Shown piece after piece: positions 34,781 through 42,455 of a DNA stretch of 64,000 nt. Under the pieces are notes generated by a model. The model had not been told where the DNA came from. It made no database searches and saw only the letters and a program-made list of their open reading frames with translations. Positions within the stretch are counted from its first letter, which is position 1, and each line of letters begins with the position of its first letter. The position numbers and the translations under genes are program-made. The DNA lies in contig NZ_FNVP01000003.1 of assembly GCF_900108015.1 (NCBI RefSeq), forward strand, positions 130,162-194,161, read 5' to 3'. The DNA comes from Flavobacterium urumqiense. Lineage in GTDB: Bacteria; Bacteroidota; Bacteroidia; Flavobacteriales; Flavobacteriaceae.

Positions 34781-34812
34781 TTGGCGTTAAATGTTAATTT
34801 TTCTTAATTTTG
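34781..34812 (+). promoter_or_regulatory. Promoter P1 of the ECF sigma gene
   Basis: TTG (34781-34783), 21 bp, TAATTTTG (34805-34812): a complete consensus promoter about 130 bp before the ATG. Confidence 0.7.
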
Positions 34813-34813
34813 T

Positions 34814-34845
34814 TTGCTTCTTAAAAAAAATATTTGCTAAATTTG
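34814..34845 (+). promoter_or_regulatory. Promoter P2 of the ECF sigma gene
   Basis: TTG (34814-34816), 21 bp, TAAATTTG (34838-34845): a second complete promoter exactly 33 bp downstream of P1 with the same spacing, giving a leader of about 90 nt. Confidence 0.7.
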
Positions 34846-34941
34846 ATGCATACAAAAACACTAATAAATATTAGCCTATACTATAACACTACTTTTTAGA
34901 GAAATTTCTCCAATTTTAATTAACAACTAAAAGGTATAACT

Positions 34942-35526
34942 ATGGCTAATACACAACTTCCCGATGCTTTATTGGTTCAGGATTATGTTTCTGGTAATGA
35001 AAATGCCTTGGCTGCATTAATCAAAAGACACGAATCAAAAATTTATGGTTTTATATATTCTAAAATCTCTGATAGAGATATTTCGAATGATATTTTTCAA
35101 GATACTTTTATTAAAGTAATTAGAACTTTAAAATCAAATTCTTATAATGAAGAAGGGAAATTCCTACCTTGGGTAATGCGTATTTCACATAATCTTATAG
35201 TTGATCATTATCGAAAAAATAAAAAAATGCCAATGTTTCGAGAAACAGAAGAATTTTCTATTTTTTCAATAATGTCTGATGATTCGCTTTCGATAGAAAA
35301 TAAAATAATTTCAGAACAAGTCGAGATGGATATAAAACGACTAATTGAAGAATTGCCTGTAGATCAAAAAGAAGTTTTAGTGATGAGGATGTATCAGGAC
35401 ATGAGTTTTAAAGAAATTTCAGAGGTAACCGGCGTAAGTATAAATACTGCTTTGGGTAGAATGCGTTATGCATTAATGAATATGAGAAAAGTTATCGATA
35501 AACATCAAATTGTTTTGACTAATTAA
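34942..35526 (+). CDS. RNA polymerase sigma factor, ECF family
   Basis: 194 residues with region 2 (LAALIKRHESKIYGFIYSKI...DIFQDTFIKVI), including the -10 recognition segment FLPWVMRISHNLIVDHYRK, and region 4 with an HTH (LPVDQKEVLVMRMYQDMSFKEISEVTGVSINTALGRMRYAL). No region 3, so group 4 (ECF). No anti-sigma gene is adjacent. Two tandem housekeeping-type promoters precede it, and a 47-residue protein follows 51 bp downstream. Target regulon unknown. Confidence 0.93.
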   Translation: MANTQLPDALLVQDYVSGNENALAALIKRHESKIYGFIYSKISDRDISNDIFQDTFIKVIRTLKSNSYNEEGKFLPWVMRISHNLIVDHYRKNKKMPMFRETEEFSIFSIMSDDSLSIENKIISEQVEMDIKRLIEELPVDQKEVLVMRMYQDMSFKEISEVTGVSINTALGRMRYALMNMRKVIDKHQIVLTN

Positions 35527-35577
35527 CAATAATTCGAAATTTGCTCCGTTGTAATATAAAAACAAACTTATTACAAT

Positions 35578-35721
35578 ATGGCAAAAATTTACTCTAAAAA
35601 ATCTTTAGTTACAAAAACAATGAAACCTAGTAAAGAAATCGTTTCTTTTTTATTGAGTTATTCAAAAGCGTTAAGCATTATAAAAATTGAAGATAAAAGT
35701 TTCGAAATAATAGCTAATTAA
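35578..35721 (+). CDS. Small conserved-looking protein after the sigma factor (47 aa)
   Basis: ATG 35578 to TAA 35719 encodes 47 residues (MAKIYSKKSLVTKTMKPSKE...). A basic N-terminus is followed by a helix (IVSFLLSYSKALSII). It is in the same direction 51 bp after the sigma factor and probably on the same transcript. No recognised family. An anti-sigma or regulatory role is possible but unsupported. Confidence 0.6.
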   Translation: MAKIYSKKSLVTKTMKPSKEIVSFLLSYSKALSIIKIEDKSFEIIAN

Positions 35722-35797
35722 AAACAAACCCACAATTACTGTGGCTGCTATTGCATAGAAAAAATTCAAAATTCCCTTTTTTAGGATTTGAATAACC

Positions 35798-35834
35798 AGA
35801 TTCCACTAGTTTTATTTTGAAATTAGTGGAATCT
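35798..35834. terminator. Hairpin between the sigma-factor operon and nth
   Basis: A perfect 11-bp stem (35798-35808 with 35824-35834) lies directly after the nth stop on the - strand. T-runs are weak on both sides, so termination strength is uncertain. Confidence 0.55.
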
Positions 35835-35835
35835 C

Positions 35836-36501
35836 CTATTTCGATGAGGTGTATTTTTTGGCATAATCTTCCAAAACGGTCTTCCTCCCTATTGTTTTAG
35901 TTATAATATCCTTTTCTAAATCCCAACCACGAGCTGGTGAATATTCCCTTCCATACCATATGATTTGTAAATGTAAGTCATTCCATATTTCCTTCGGAAA
36001 AATACGTTTTGCATCTTTTTCTGTTCGAACCACATTTTTTCCATTCGTCAAATTCCATCGATACATCAATCGATGAATGTGAGTATCGACAGGAAAAGCA
36101 GGAACTCCAAAAGCCTGAGACATCAACACACTTGCGGTTTTATGGCCCACAGCCGGTAATTCTTCTAAAAATTCAAAACTCTGAGGTACTTTTCCGCCGT
36201 GTTTATCAATTAAAATATGAGACAAACCATGGATTCCCTTTGATTTCATTGGCGATAAGCCACAAGGTCGTATGATTTCCTTAATCTCTTCCACGGAAAG
36301 TTTAATCATATCATAGGGATTATCCGCTTTGGCAAAAAGCAAAGGTGTAATTTGGTTGACCCGAACATCCGTGCATTGTGCCGAAAGTAAGACCGCAATG
36401 AGTAATGTGTAAGGATCTTTATGATTCAGCGGAATAGGAATCGTTGGGTATAATTCTTTTAACGTATTTATAACAAATGTTACACGTTCCTGTTTATTCA
36501 T
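35836..36501 (-). CDS. nth: Endonuclease III-like DNA glycosylase/AP lyase, lacking the Fe-S cluster
   Basis: 221 residues. The helix-hairpin-helix LPAVGHKTASVL with catalytic Lys121 and the catalytic Asp139 in VDTHIHR are intact, as is the core LLSAQCTDVRVNQITP. The enzyme excises oxidised pyrimidines and nicks the abasic site. The usual C-terminal C-x6-C-x2-C-x5-C loop is absent: after WYGREYSPARGW the chain continues DLEKDIITKTIGRK with no cysteine. So this is a cluster-free Nth, a variant I believe occurs in Flavobacteriia. Confidence 0.9.
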   Translation of the reverse strand: MNKQERVTFVINTLKELYPTIPIPLNHKDPYTLLIAVLLSAQCTDVRVNQITPLLFAKADNPYDMIKLSVEEIKEIIRPCGLSPMKSKGIHGLSHILIDKHGGKVPQSFEFLEELPAVGHKTASVLMSQAFGVPAFPVDTHIHRLMYRWNLTNGKNVVRTEKDAKRIFPKEIWNDLHLQIIWYGREYSPARGWDLEKDIITKTIGRKTVLEDYAKKYTSSK

Positions 36502-36590
36502 TTTTGTATTTTTATAAAGAGTAAAAATAGTATAAATTCTATTATGTGCCTAATCTAGTTTTACGGTACCATCTCGGAAAATTGGACTCA

Positions 36591-36670
36591 TTTTTATAGT
36601 TTTTTTTCTAAGCAATTCCTCCAGCTTTCTCCGGTCGCTGAGCACTCGCAAGAAAAAATAACTATAAAAA
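36591..36670. repeat. MITE/REP-like long inverted repeat
   Basis: Arms 36591-36609 and 36651-36670 are near-perfect inverted repeats (TTTTTATAGTT plus a T-rich extension). They enclose about 41 bases that are C-rich on this strand and contain CAGC...GCTG. The core (AATTCCTCCAGCTTTC) differs from the AT-rich flanks and resembles dispersed hairpin repeats of flavobacteria. It lies between the divergent nth and bcp genes. The rest of the 230-bp gap shows nothing else. Confidence 0.6.
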
Positions 36671-36732
36671 TTTCGGGGTTTTCACTTCACCCTGAGGCAT
36701 CAAACAAAACCTAAAAACTAAAACCCCAAAAT

Positions 36733-37185
36733 ATGACAACATTAAAAAAAGGAGACAAAGCACCCGATTTTTCAGGTCTAGATCAAGATGGAAAACCGCA
36801 TCAATTAGCCGATTATAACGAAAAAAAATTAGTGGTTTTCTTTTATCCAAAAGCGAACACACCGGGATGCACCGCTGAGGCCTGTGATCTAAGAGACAAT
36901 TTTGAGCGTTTCAAAGCCAATAATTATGAACTTCTGGGCGTAAGCGCTGATGCACAAAAAGCTCAGGCTAAGTTCAAAGAAAAATATGACTTTCCTTTTC
37001 CATTATTGGCTGATGAAGATAAATCGGTAATTCAGGCTTTTGGAGTTTGGGGACCCAAAAAATTTATGGGAAAAGAATACGATGGTATTCATAGAACTAC
37101 TTTTGTAATCGATGAAAACGGAATTATTGATGACGTAATATCTGATGTGAAAACTAAAGCGCATGCTGCTCAGATACTGAAGTAA
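36733..37185 (+). CDS. bcp: Thioredoxin-dependent thiol peroxidase (peroxiredoxin Q/Bcp)
   Basis: 150 residues, standard Bcp length. The peroxidatic Cys46 and resolving Cys51 are in TPGCTAEACDLRD, an atypical 2-Cys arrangement, and the active-site Pro/Thr precede Cys46. It reduces hydroperoxides in the cytoplasm with thioredoxin. Single gene ended by a large bidirectional terminator. Confidence 0.95.
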   Translation: MTTLKKGDKAPDFSGLDQDGKPHQLADYNEKKLVVFFYPKANTPGCTAEACDLRDNFERFKANNYELLGVSADAQKAQAKFKEKYDFPFPLLADEDKSVIQAFGVWGPKKFMGKEYDGIHRTTFVIDENGIIDDVISDVKTKAHAAQILK

Positions 37186-37223
37186 ATCTTGTGCCAGATT
37201 TAAGAAATTAAAAATTCCCAAAT

Positions 37224-37269
37224 AATAAAAGCCAAAAAAGAGATAATCTACTCTTTCTTGGCTTTTATT
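37224..37269. terminator. Bidirectional terminator after bcp
   Basis: A 12-bp outer stem (AATAAAAGCCAA and complement) plus an inner AAAGAG/CTCTTT stem lies between the convergent bcp gene and the leftward gene ending at 37290. Confidence 0.88.
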
Positions 37270-37289
37270 ACATCTTCTAAATCTGAAAA

Positions 37290-38750
37290 TTAATTGCTTA
37301 TTTTTAATATTTTATTTGGATCATAGCCAAAAAGTTGGTGTTCCTTAATGATTTCCGCAATTCCGGAAGGAAGCATAGTTTCCCAACCTGGTTTTCCATG
37401 GTTTATCATGTTTAATACTTCACGGGAGAATACTTCTAAAATATTAGGATCGTAATCAACAATATCAACAACTTTTCCATTGAACTTGAAAAATTTGTAT
37501 AATTCTTTCATTCTAGGATGTACTTTCAAATTGTCGGAAGTAATAATTTCACCGTTTTCACCTATCATTGGATATAAGAAAACTTTCATATCACGGTAAA
37601 ATAATTTTCCAAAAGCTTCCAGAATTCCACCACTTAAATGTCGATAATATTTTTCGTCAAAAATATCAACCAAGTTATTTACACCCATGGCTAATCCCAT
37701 TCTGGCTTTGGTATAATTGGCAAAATATTCCACCACTTTATAGTATTCCTGGAAATTAGAAATCATTACCGTTTGTCCAAGAGAACAAAGTAATTCGGCT
37801 CTATCCATAAAATCTCTTTCGTCAATTTCACCATCAGAACGTAAGTTTGATAATGTGATTTCAAAGACTACGAGAGTATTTTCTTTTTCAACTTTATTTT
37901 CCTCCAGAAACATTTTTAATGATTTCTCGTACATGTCCATATTTACTTTTGTAACAGGACGAAAACTTCCTCTAAAGGCAAGAATATTTTTTTTGTACAA
38001 TATGGCTGCAGGAAGTATATTTTTCCCATCTGGATTAAACATAACCGCATCCGTCATCCCATTTTTGACTAGTTGTAAACTCATCAATCGATTATCAACA
38101 TCCGCAAAACGAGGTCCTGAGAAATTGATGGTGTCTATTTCAAGTTGATCTTTGTCTAAATGGTCGTATAAATAACGCAACAAACGTTTCGGGTCATTGT
38201 ATTTATAGTACGCACCATAAATTAGATTTACACCAAGAATACCAAGGGTTTCCTGTTGCAATCGCACATCGGTTTCCTTAAAACGAATATGAATTATAAT
38301 TTCATTATAATCTTCATCTGGTTCAATTTGGTATCGGATACCAACCCATCCGTGTCCTTTAAATTGTTTTGCAAAATCGATAGTAGCTACGGTATTAGCA
38401 TAACTGAAAAACAGTTTATTGGGGTGTTTTTCTCTACTCAATCGCTCTTCAATTAATTGACTTTCGAAGGTTAGCATTTTTTTAAGTCGGCTTTCCGTAA
38501 CGTAACGGCCGTCTTTTTCTATACCGTAAACGGCATCACTAAAATCTTTGTCGTAGGCTGACATTGCTTTTGCGATAGTACCTGATGAACCTCCGGCCCT
38601 AAAAAAATGTCTGACAGTTTCTTGTCCGGCACCAATTTCGGCAAAAGTTCCGTAGATATTTTCATTCAGGTTAATACGAAGTGCCTTGTCTTTTGTAGAA
38701 GGAATTTGTTCGATGACTTTGTCACCTTTTAATTTTATTTCAGTACCCAT
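37290..38750 (-). CDS. Conserved hypothetical protein (486 aa)
   Basis: 486 residues, soluble, no signal peptide. Conserved-looking blocks are LNENIYGTFAEIGAGQETVRHFFRAGGSSGTIAKAMSAYD, INFSGPRFADVDNRLMSLQLV, and NGKVVDIVDYDPNILEVFSREVLNMI. I recognise it as a widespread Bacteroidota protein that carries conflicting automatic names, but no experimentally supported function is known to me. The Gly-rich AGGSSGT segment could bind a phosphate, which is speculation. Single leftward gene. Confidence 0.75.
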   Translation of the reverse strand: MGTEIKLKGDKVIEQIPSTKDKALRINLNENIYGTFAEIGAGQETVRHFFRAGGSSGTIAKAMSAYDKDFSDAVYGIEKDGRYVTESRLKKMLTFESQLIEERLSREKHPNKLFFSYANTVATIDFAKQFKGHGWVGIRYQIEPDEDYNEIIIHIRFKETDVRLQQETLGILGVNLIYGAYYKYNDPKRLLRYLYDHLDKDQLEIDTINFSGPRFADVDNRLMSLQLVKNGMTDAVMFNPDGKNILPAAILYKKNILAFRGSFRPVTKVNMDMYEKSLKMFLEENKVEKENTLVVFEITLSNLRSDGEIDERDFMDRAELLCSLGQTVMISNFQEYYKVVEYFANYTKARMGLAMGVNNLVDIFDEKYYRHLSGGILEAFGKLFYRDMKVFLYPMIGENGEIITSDNLKVHPRMKELYKFFKFNGKVVDIVDYDPNILEVFSREVLNMINHGKPGWETMLPSGIAEIIKEHQLFGYDPNKILKISN

Positions 38751-38836
38751 TTTGTTTTAAATATGGCTAATATGTTACAAAGTTAGTTAAAATGGTTTCT
38801 AATGAAGGAGAATTAATCCTATTTTTGTAAAAAATT

Positions 38837-39610
38837 ATGATACCGTTGAAGATATATTTTTTAGGCACAGGGACTTCACAAGGAATACCTGTTATTGGGA
38901 GCAATCACTCGGTATGTAAAAGTACTGATTTTAAGGACAAAAGACTAAGAGTCTCCGTTTGGATCTCCTGGGACGATTATTCTTTCGTAATCGATTGCGG
39001 TCCTGATTTTAGACAACAAATGCTTTCGTCAAACTGCCAGAAAGTAGACGGAATTCTATTTACTCATGAACATGCAGACCATACTGCAGGTTTAGATGAT
39101 ATTCGGCCGTTTAATTTTAAGCAAGGCGAGATACCTATTTATGCACATCAAAGAGTAATTGAAAACTTAAAAAGGCGTTTCGATTATATTTTTAAAATCA
39201 AAAACAGGTATCCAGGAGCACCTTCAGTGAAAACGATTGAAGTGATTAATAACCACCCTTTTTCTATTGGTGATAAAAAAGCAATTCCTGTTAATGTGAT
39301 GCATGGAGACCTTCAGGTTTTTGGATATAGAATTGATGATTTTGCTTATTTGACAGATGTAAAAACAGTTGAAGAAAGTGAAATTCAAAAATTAAAAGGT
39401 CTAAAAGTTTTGGTCGTAAATGCTTTACGGGAAGAGCCACATAATACGCATTTCAATTTGCAGGAAGCTTTAGATTTTATTGCTTTGGTTCAACCGCAAA
39501 AAACTTATCTTACTCATATTAGCCATATTCTTGGTTTTCATGAAGAAGTACAAAAAAAACTGCCTGATAATGTTTTCTTGGCATACGATAATTTACAAAT
39601 TACAATTTAA
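38837..39610 (+). CDS. MBL-fold metallo-hydrolase (PhnP-like)
   Basis: 257 residues. The metallo-beta-lactamase signature THEHADHTAGLDD supplies H-x-H-x-D-H. Further ligands are the His in VNVMHGDL, the Asp in AYLTDVK and the His in LTHISH. The start FLGTGTSQGIPVIGS with Cys in SVCKS is typical of PhnP-type cyclic phosphodiesterases. It is probably a cytoplasmic phosphodiesterase of unknown substrate. It shares a transcript with the next gene, 11 bp downstream. Confidence 0.88.
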   Translation: MIPLKIYFLGTGTSQGIPVIGSNHSVCKSTDFKDKRLRVSVWISWDDYSFVIDCGPDFRQQMLSSNCQKVDGILFTHEHADHTAGLDDIRPFNFKQGEIPIYAHQRVIENLKRRFDYIFKIKNRYPGAPSVKTIEVINNHPFSIGDKKAIPVNVMHGDLQVFGYRIDDFAYLTDVKTVEESEIQKLKGLKVLVVNALREEPHNTHFNLQEALDFIALVQPQKTYLTHISHILGFHEEVQKKLPDNVFLAYDNLQITI

Positions 39611-39621
39611 TAGTACTCAAA

Positions 39622-40122
39622 ATGAAAAGATCATTAATGCTTTACCTTATTATTCTTATTGTCCTTATGAATATTTATACCTACATGTTTCTGAGCAAGG
39701 AAGTAGCTTTCGAACAAGATAGATATACAAAAGTGACTACAAAGTTGAAAGATAGTTTGAAATCTGTTACCAATAAACTAGCCGATGCCAACTATTTCTC
39801 TTTGGAAAAAAATGAAAATGCTCAAAATTATTTTGATTCTGGAAGCGCTGAAAAAACGATTCAATATGAAAAATTAATTCCCGTTGTAACGGAAAAATTA
39901 CTGGACTACAATTCAAATCCAAAAGGGAATCCTTACACTGGTCAAGATCAAATTGGGGCCAATAAATTTATTATCAATAAAGTTAGAATTCTAAATCACC
40001 GATGGGTTATTGCTGATTTTAGTGATGGAGAAATATGGGGAGAAGTTTTACTGAAATACTTCGTCAATGCTGATGAAAGTATTGCTTTTGAAGTGAATCA
40101 ATCGTTGCTGTATCAAAAGTAA
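39622..40122 (+). CDS. Single-pass membrane protein, unknown function
   Basis: 166 residues. An N-terminal membrane helix (about 5-24) is followed by a coiled-coil-prone stretch (about 36-57, KVTTKLKDSLKSVTNKLADA) and a beta-rich extracytoplasmic domain (NKVRILNHRWVIADFSDGEIWGEVLLKYF). No known family. 11 bp after the MBL-fold gene, so probably one operon. Confidence 0.7.
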   Translation: MKRSLMLYLIILIVLMNIYTYMFLSKEVAFEQDRYTKVTTKLKDSLKSVTNKLADANYFSLEKNENAQNYFDSGSAEKTIQYEKLIPVVTEKLLDYNSNPKGNPYTGQDQIGANKFIINKVRILNHRWVIADFSDGEIWGEVLLKYFVNADESIAFEVNQSLLYQK

Positions 40123-40127
40123 AATCT

Positions 40128-40183
40128 AGTATTCAGTTGCAGTTTTCCGTGTTAAAAAATGCTGAAAACTGCAAATGAATACT
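40128..40183. terminator. 20-bp stem bidirectional terminator
   Basis: Arms 40128-40147 and 40164-40183 pair with one mismatch around a 16-nt loop, between convergent genes ending at 40122 and 40189. Confidence 0.75.
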
Positions 40184-40188
40184 GCATG

Positions 40189-40836
40189 CTAATTTTCAAG
40201 CAGCCAATTTTTCAAGTCATAAAAATTTTGTGGTGCTACACCATGACCTACAGGATATTCTTTATAGGTAGAATTTATACCTAATTTCTCCAAAAAAGGT
40301 TTTGTTTTTCGAGCCCATTCTATTGGAATTACCTGATCAACAGTTCCATGTGAATGAAATATTTTTAGTTTTGAAAGATCATTTCGCAAGTAATTTTCTT
40401 CTAAAATAGGTTCGCTTACGTAACCGCTCAATGCAACGACTCTTTGTACTTTATCTGGATGCGATAAGGCTATTGCATAACTTAAAATAGAACCTTGGCT
40501 GAAGCCAACCAAAGTAACATTTTTAGAATCTATGGGATAGGTTTGAATTAATTCATCAATAAATTGAGCGATTAAATCCCTTGAAATTTTTGCCTGTTCA
40601 TGGTCTGAAAATTTATTTTCATCAGCATCAAAATTGATGGCGTACCAAGCATAAGCGCCATATTGCATGTTATACGGAGCTCTCGCTGAAATAATATAGT
40701 ATTCATCAGGAAGTTCTGTAGCAAATGAAAATAAATCTTCCTCATTGCTGCCATAACCGTGTAATAAAAGTAAAAGTGGATTTTTGTCTAATTTTATTTT
40801 AGGTTCTCGTATTTTATATTCTAAAGATAATTTCAT
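40189..40836 (-). CDS. Alpha/beta-hydrolase, phospholipase/carboxylesterase family
   Basis: 215 residues from ATG 40836, 4 bp after the preceding gene. Oxyanion motif LLLLHGYGSNEEDL, nucleophile Ser in GFSQGS, Asp in GTVDQVIP and His in VGHGVAP form the triad of the YpfH/carboxylesterase group. A start at 40878 would overlap the upstream gene by 38 bp, so it is not preferred. Short-chain esterase or acyl-thioesterase activity is likely. Last gene of a four-gene leftward operon. Confidence 0.87.
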   Translation of the reverse strand: MKLSLEYKIREPKIKLDKNPLLLLLHGYGSNEEDLFSFATELPDEYYIISARAPYNMQYGAYAWYAINFDADENKFSDHEQAKISRDLIAQFIDELIQTYPIDSKNVTLVGFSQGSILSYAIALSHPDKVQRVVALSGYVSEPILEENYLRNDLSKLKIFHSHGTVDQVIPIEWARKTKPFLEKLGINSTYKEYPVGHGVAPQNFYDLKNWLLEN

Positions 40837-40840
40837 TTTA

Positions 40841-41167
40841 TTATGATATGTTTGAAAACCATTTTTGAAAATAACCACCTAATAATGGCATCGGTTTTGT
40901 TTCTCCTTTTATAGCACTAAAAATTCCGTACGACCATAAAACGGAAACGAAAATCCACATCGGTGCAGAAATTAGTAAACTGTCAAAATTACTGATAATC
41001 AATCCTAATGATATAAATGTTAGTGTGATACCTAATCCTTGACGAATATGAAAAGACGCAAAAGTATTTTTATCTTCTGAGTTCATTGACATTGCTATGA
41101 AAACACCAATGCCCAAAATATAACTTGTGATGGCTGCGGTTTTTCCTGTTTCGATAGTGTTATTCAT
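40841..41167 (-). CDS. DUF4870/Tic20-like small membrane protein
   Basis: 108 residues with three or four membrane helices. The pattern FASFHIRQGLGITLTF and the terminal PLLGGYFQKWF match the DUF4870-like proteins often named import component in flavobacterial genomes. Function unknown. Spacing is 4 bp to both neighbours in the operon, so it is tightly co-expressed. Confidence 0.78.
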   Translation of the reverse strand: MNNTIETGKTAAITSYILGIGVFIAMSMNSEDKNTFASFHIRQGLGITLTFISLGLIISNFDSLLISAPMWIFVSVLWSYGIFSAIKGETKPMPLLGGYFQKWFSNIS

Positions 41168-41171
41168 TTTT

Positions 41172-42425
41172 TTATGCTAAAATTATTTTTCTTTGATTGA
41201 CGATTCCGTAGACTTTTCCTTTGATTTCCATTCCAAGAAAAGCAGAGTTTTTTGATTTTGATAAGATGTTCGATTTGGTAAAAATACTTTTCGGTTTTGG
41301 ATTGAATAAGGTTAGATTGGCTTTTAAGGCTTCCTCGATGGAGTGACTTTCGATACTAAAAACAGCTTTTCCTGCAGTCAATTTTTCGATTATAGTTTCT
41401 AATGGAAGAACCGTCATCAAAGCACCAAAAGCACTTTCTAACCCAATTGTTCCATTTTTGGCGGTGTCAAATTCCATTTTTTTATGTTCAATGTCTATCG
41501 GGTTATGGTCTGATGTGATCATATCAATCGTTCCGTCTTTTATTCCTTTTAATAATGCCTTTCTATCCGTTTCTGTTCGTAATGGTGGTGAAACTTTATA
41601 TCGGGTATCGAATCCTTCTAATGTTGAATCGGTTAAAACCAAATGATGCACTGCGACGCTGCAAGTTATATTCAATCCTTTGGCTTTCGCTTCTTTGATT
41701 AATTGCACCGATCTAGCAGTTGAAATGGTTGGAATATGTAATTTTCCTCCAGTATATTCTAGTAAGAACAGATTTCGTGCGATTTGTAATTCTTCGGCAA
41801 GATTTGGAATTCCTTTTAGTCCCAATTGGGTAGAAACAAGACCTTCATTAGCGACACCGCTTCCTTTTAATTTGTCGTCTTGAGCAAATGCAATTACGAG
41901 CCCATCAAAATCCTGCACATATTGCAATGCTATTTTAAGCAAATTGGCATTATCCAAACTTTTAGTATAATCTCCAAAAGCTACAGCACCAGATTTCTGC
42001 ATATCATACAGTTCCGCCATGTCTTTTCCTTCGCTTTCTTTGGTCAAAGCCCCAATTGGGAAAAGTTGCGTGGCAAATCCATGCGCTTTGTTCAATACAA
42101 AATTAACTTGTGATTGATTGTCAATAATAGGGGAGGAGTTTGGTTGTAGTGCAATTGCGGTAAAACCACTTTTTGAAGCAGTATTAAGTCCGTTTCCAAT
42201 AGTTTCTCTGTCTTCATAACCAGGTTCTCCAAAGGAAACGCTACTGTCAAACCAACCTTGTGAGACATGTAAATTATCGAGTTTTACCTCTTCAGCATTT
42301 TCGGAATTTGGAAGATCAACTCCAATTTTTTTTATAAAACCATCAACAATTAAAATATCTAAAGTCTGGTTATGAAAGGGACTTTTTGAATCAATAATTT
42401 TTGCTTCTCTGATGATTATTTTCAT
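41172..42425 (-). CDS. Dihydroorotase-like protein without the catalytic HxH motif
   Basis: 417 residues of the cyclic amidohydrolase fold. The strand-1 motif that in active enzymes reads D-x-H-x-H-x-R-E-P-G is here D60-S-S-V-S-F-G-E-P-G, so both metal-binding His and the substrate Arg are replaced. The late Asp/His (ITSDHNP) and HHL are kept. It is the form commonly annotated as dihydroorotase in Flavobacteriia. It may be a structural partner of aspartate transcarbamoylase, as pDHO is in pseudomonads, or have another activity. In an operon with BatA/vWA and esterase genes. Confidence 0.82.
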   Translation of the reverse strand: MKIIIREAKIIDSKSPFHNQTLDILIVDGFIKKIGVDLPNSENAEEVKLDNLHVSQGWFDSSVSFGEPGYEDRETIGNGLNTASKSGFTAIALQPNSSPIIDNQSQVNFVLNKAHGFATQLFPIGALTKESEGKDMAELYDMQKSGAVAFGDYTKSLDNANLLKIALQYVQDFDGLVIAFAQDDKLKGSGVANEGLVSTQLGLKGIPNLAEELQIARNLFLLEYTGGKLHIPTISTARSVQLIKEAKAKGLNITCSVAVHHLVLTDSTLEGFDTRYKVSPPLRTETDRKALLKGIKDGTIDMITSDHNPIDIEHKKMEFDTAKNGTIGLESAFGALMTVLPLETIIEKLTAGKAVFSIESHSIEEALKANLTLFNPKPKSIFTKSNILSKSKNSAFLGMEIKGKVYGIVNQRKIILA

Positions 42426-42455
42426 AGGTATTTTTTAATTATTTGAACTTCGTTA

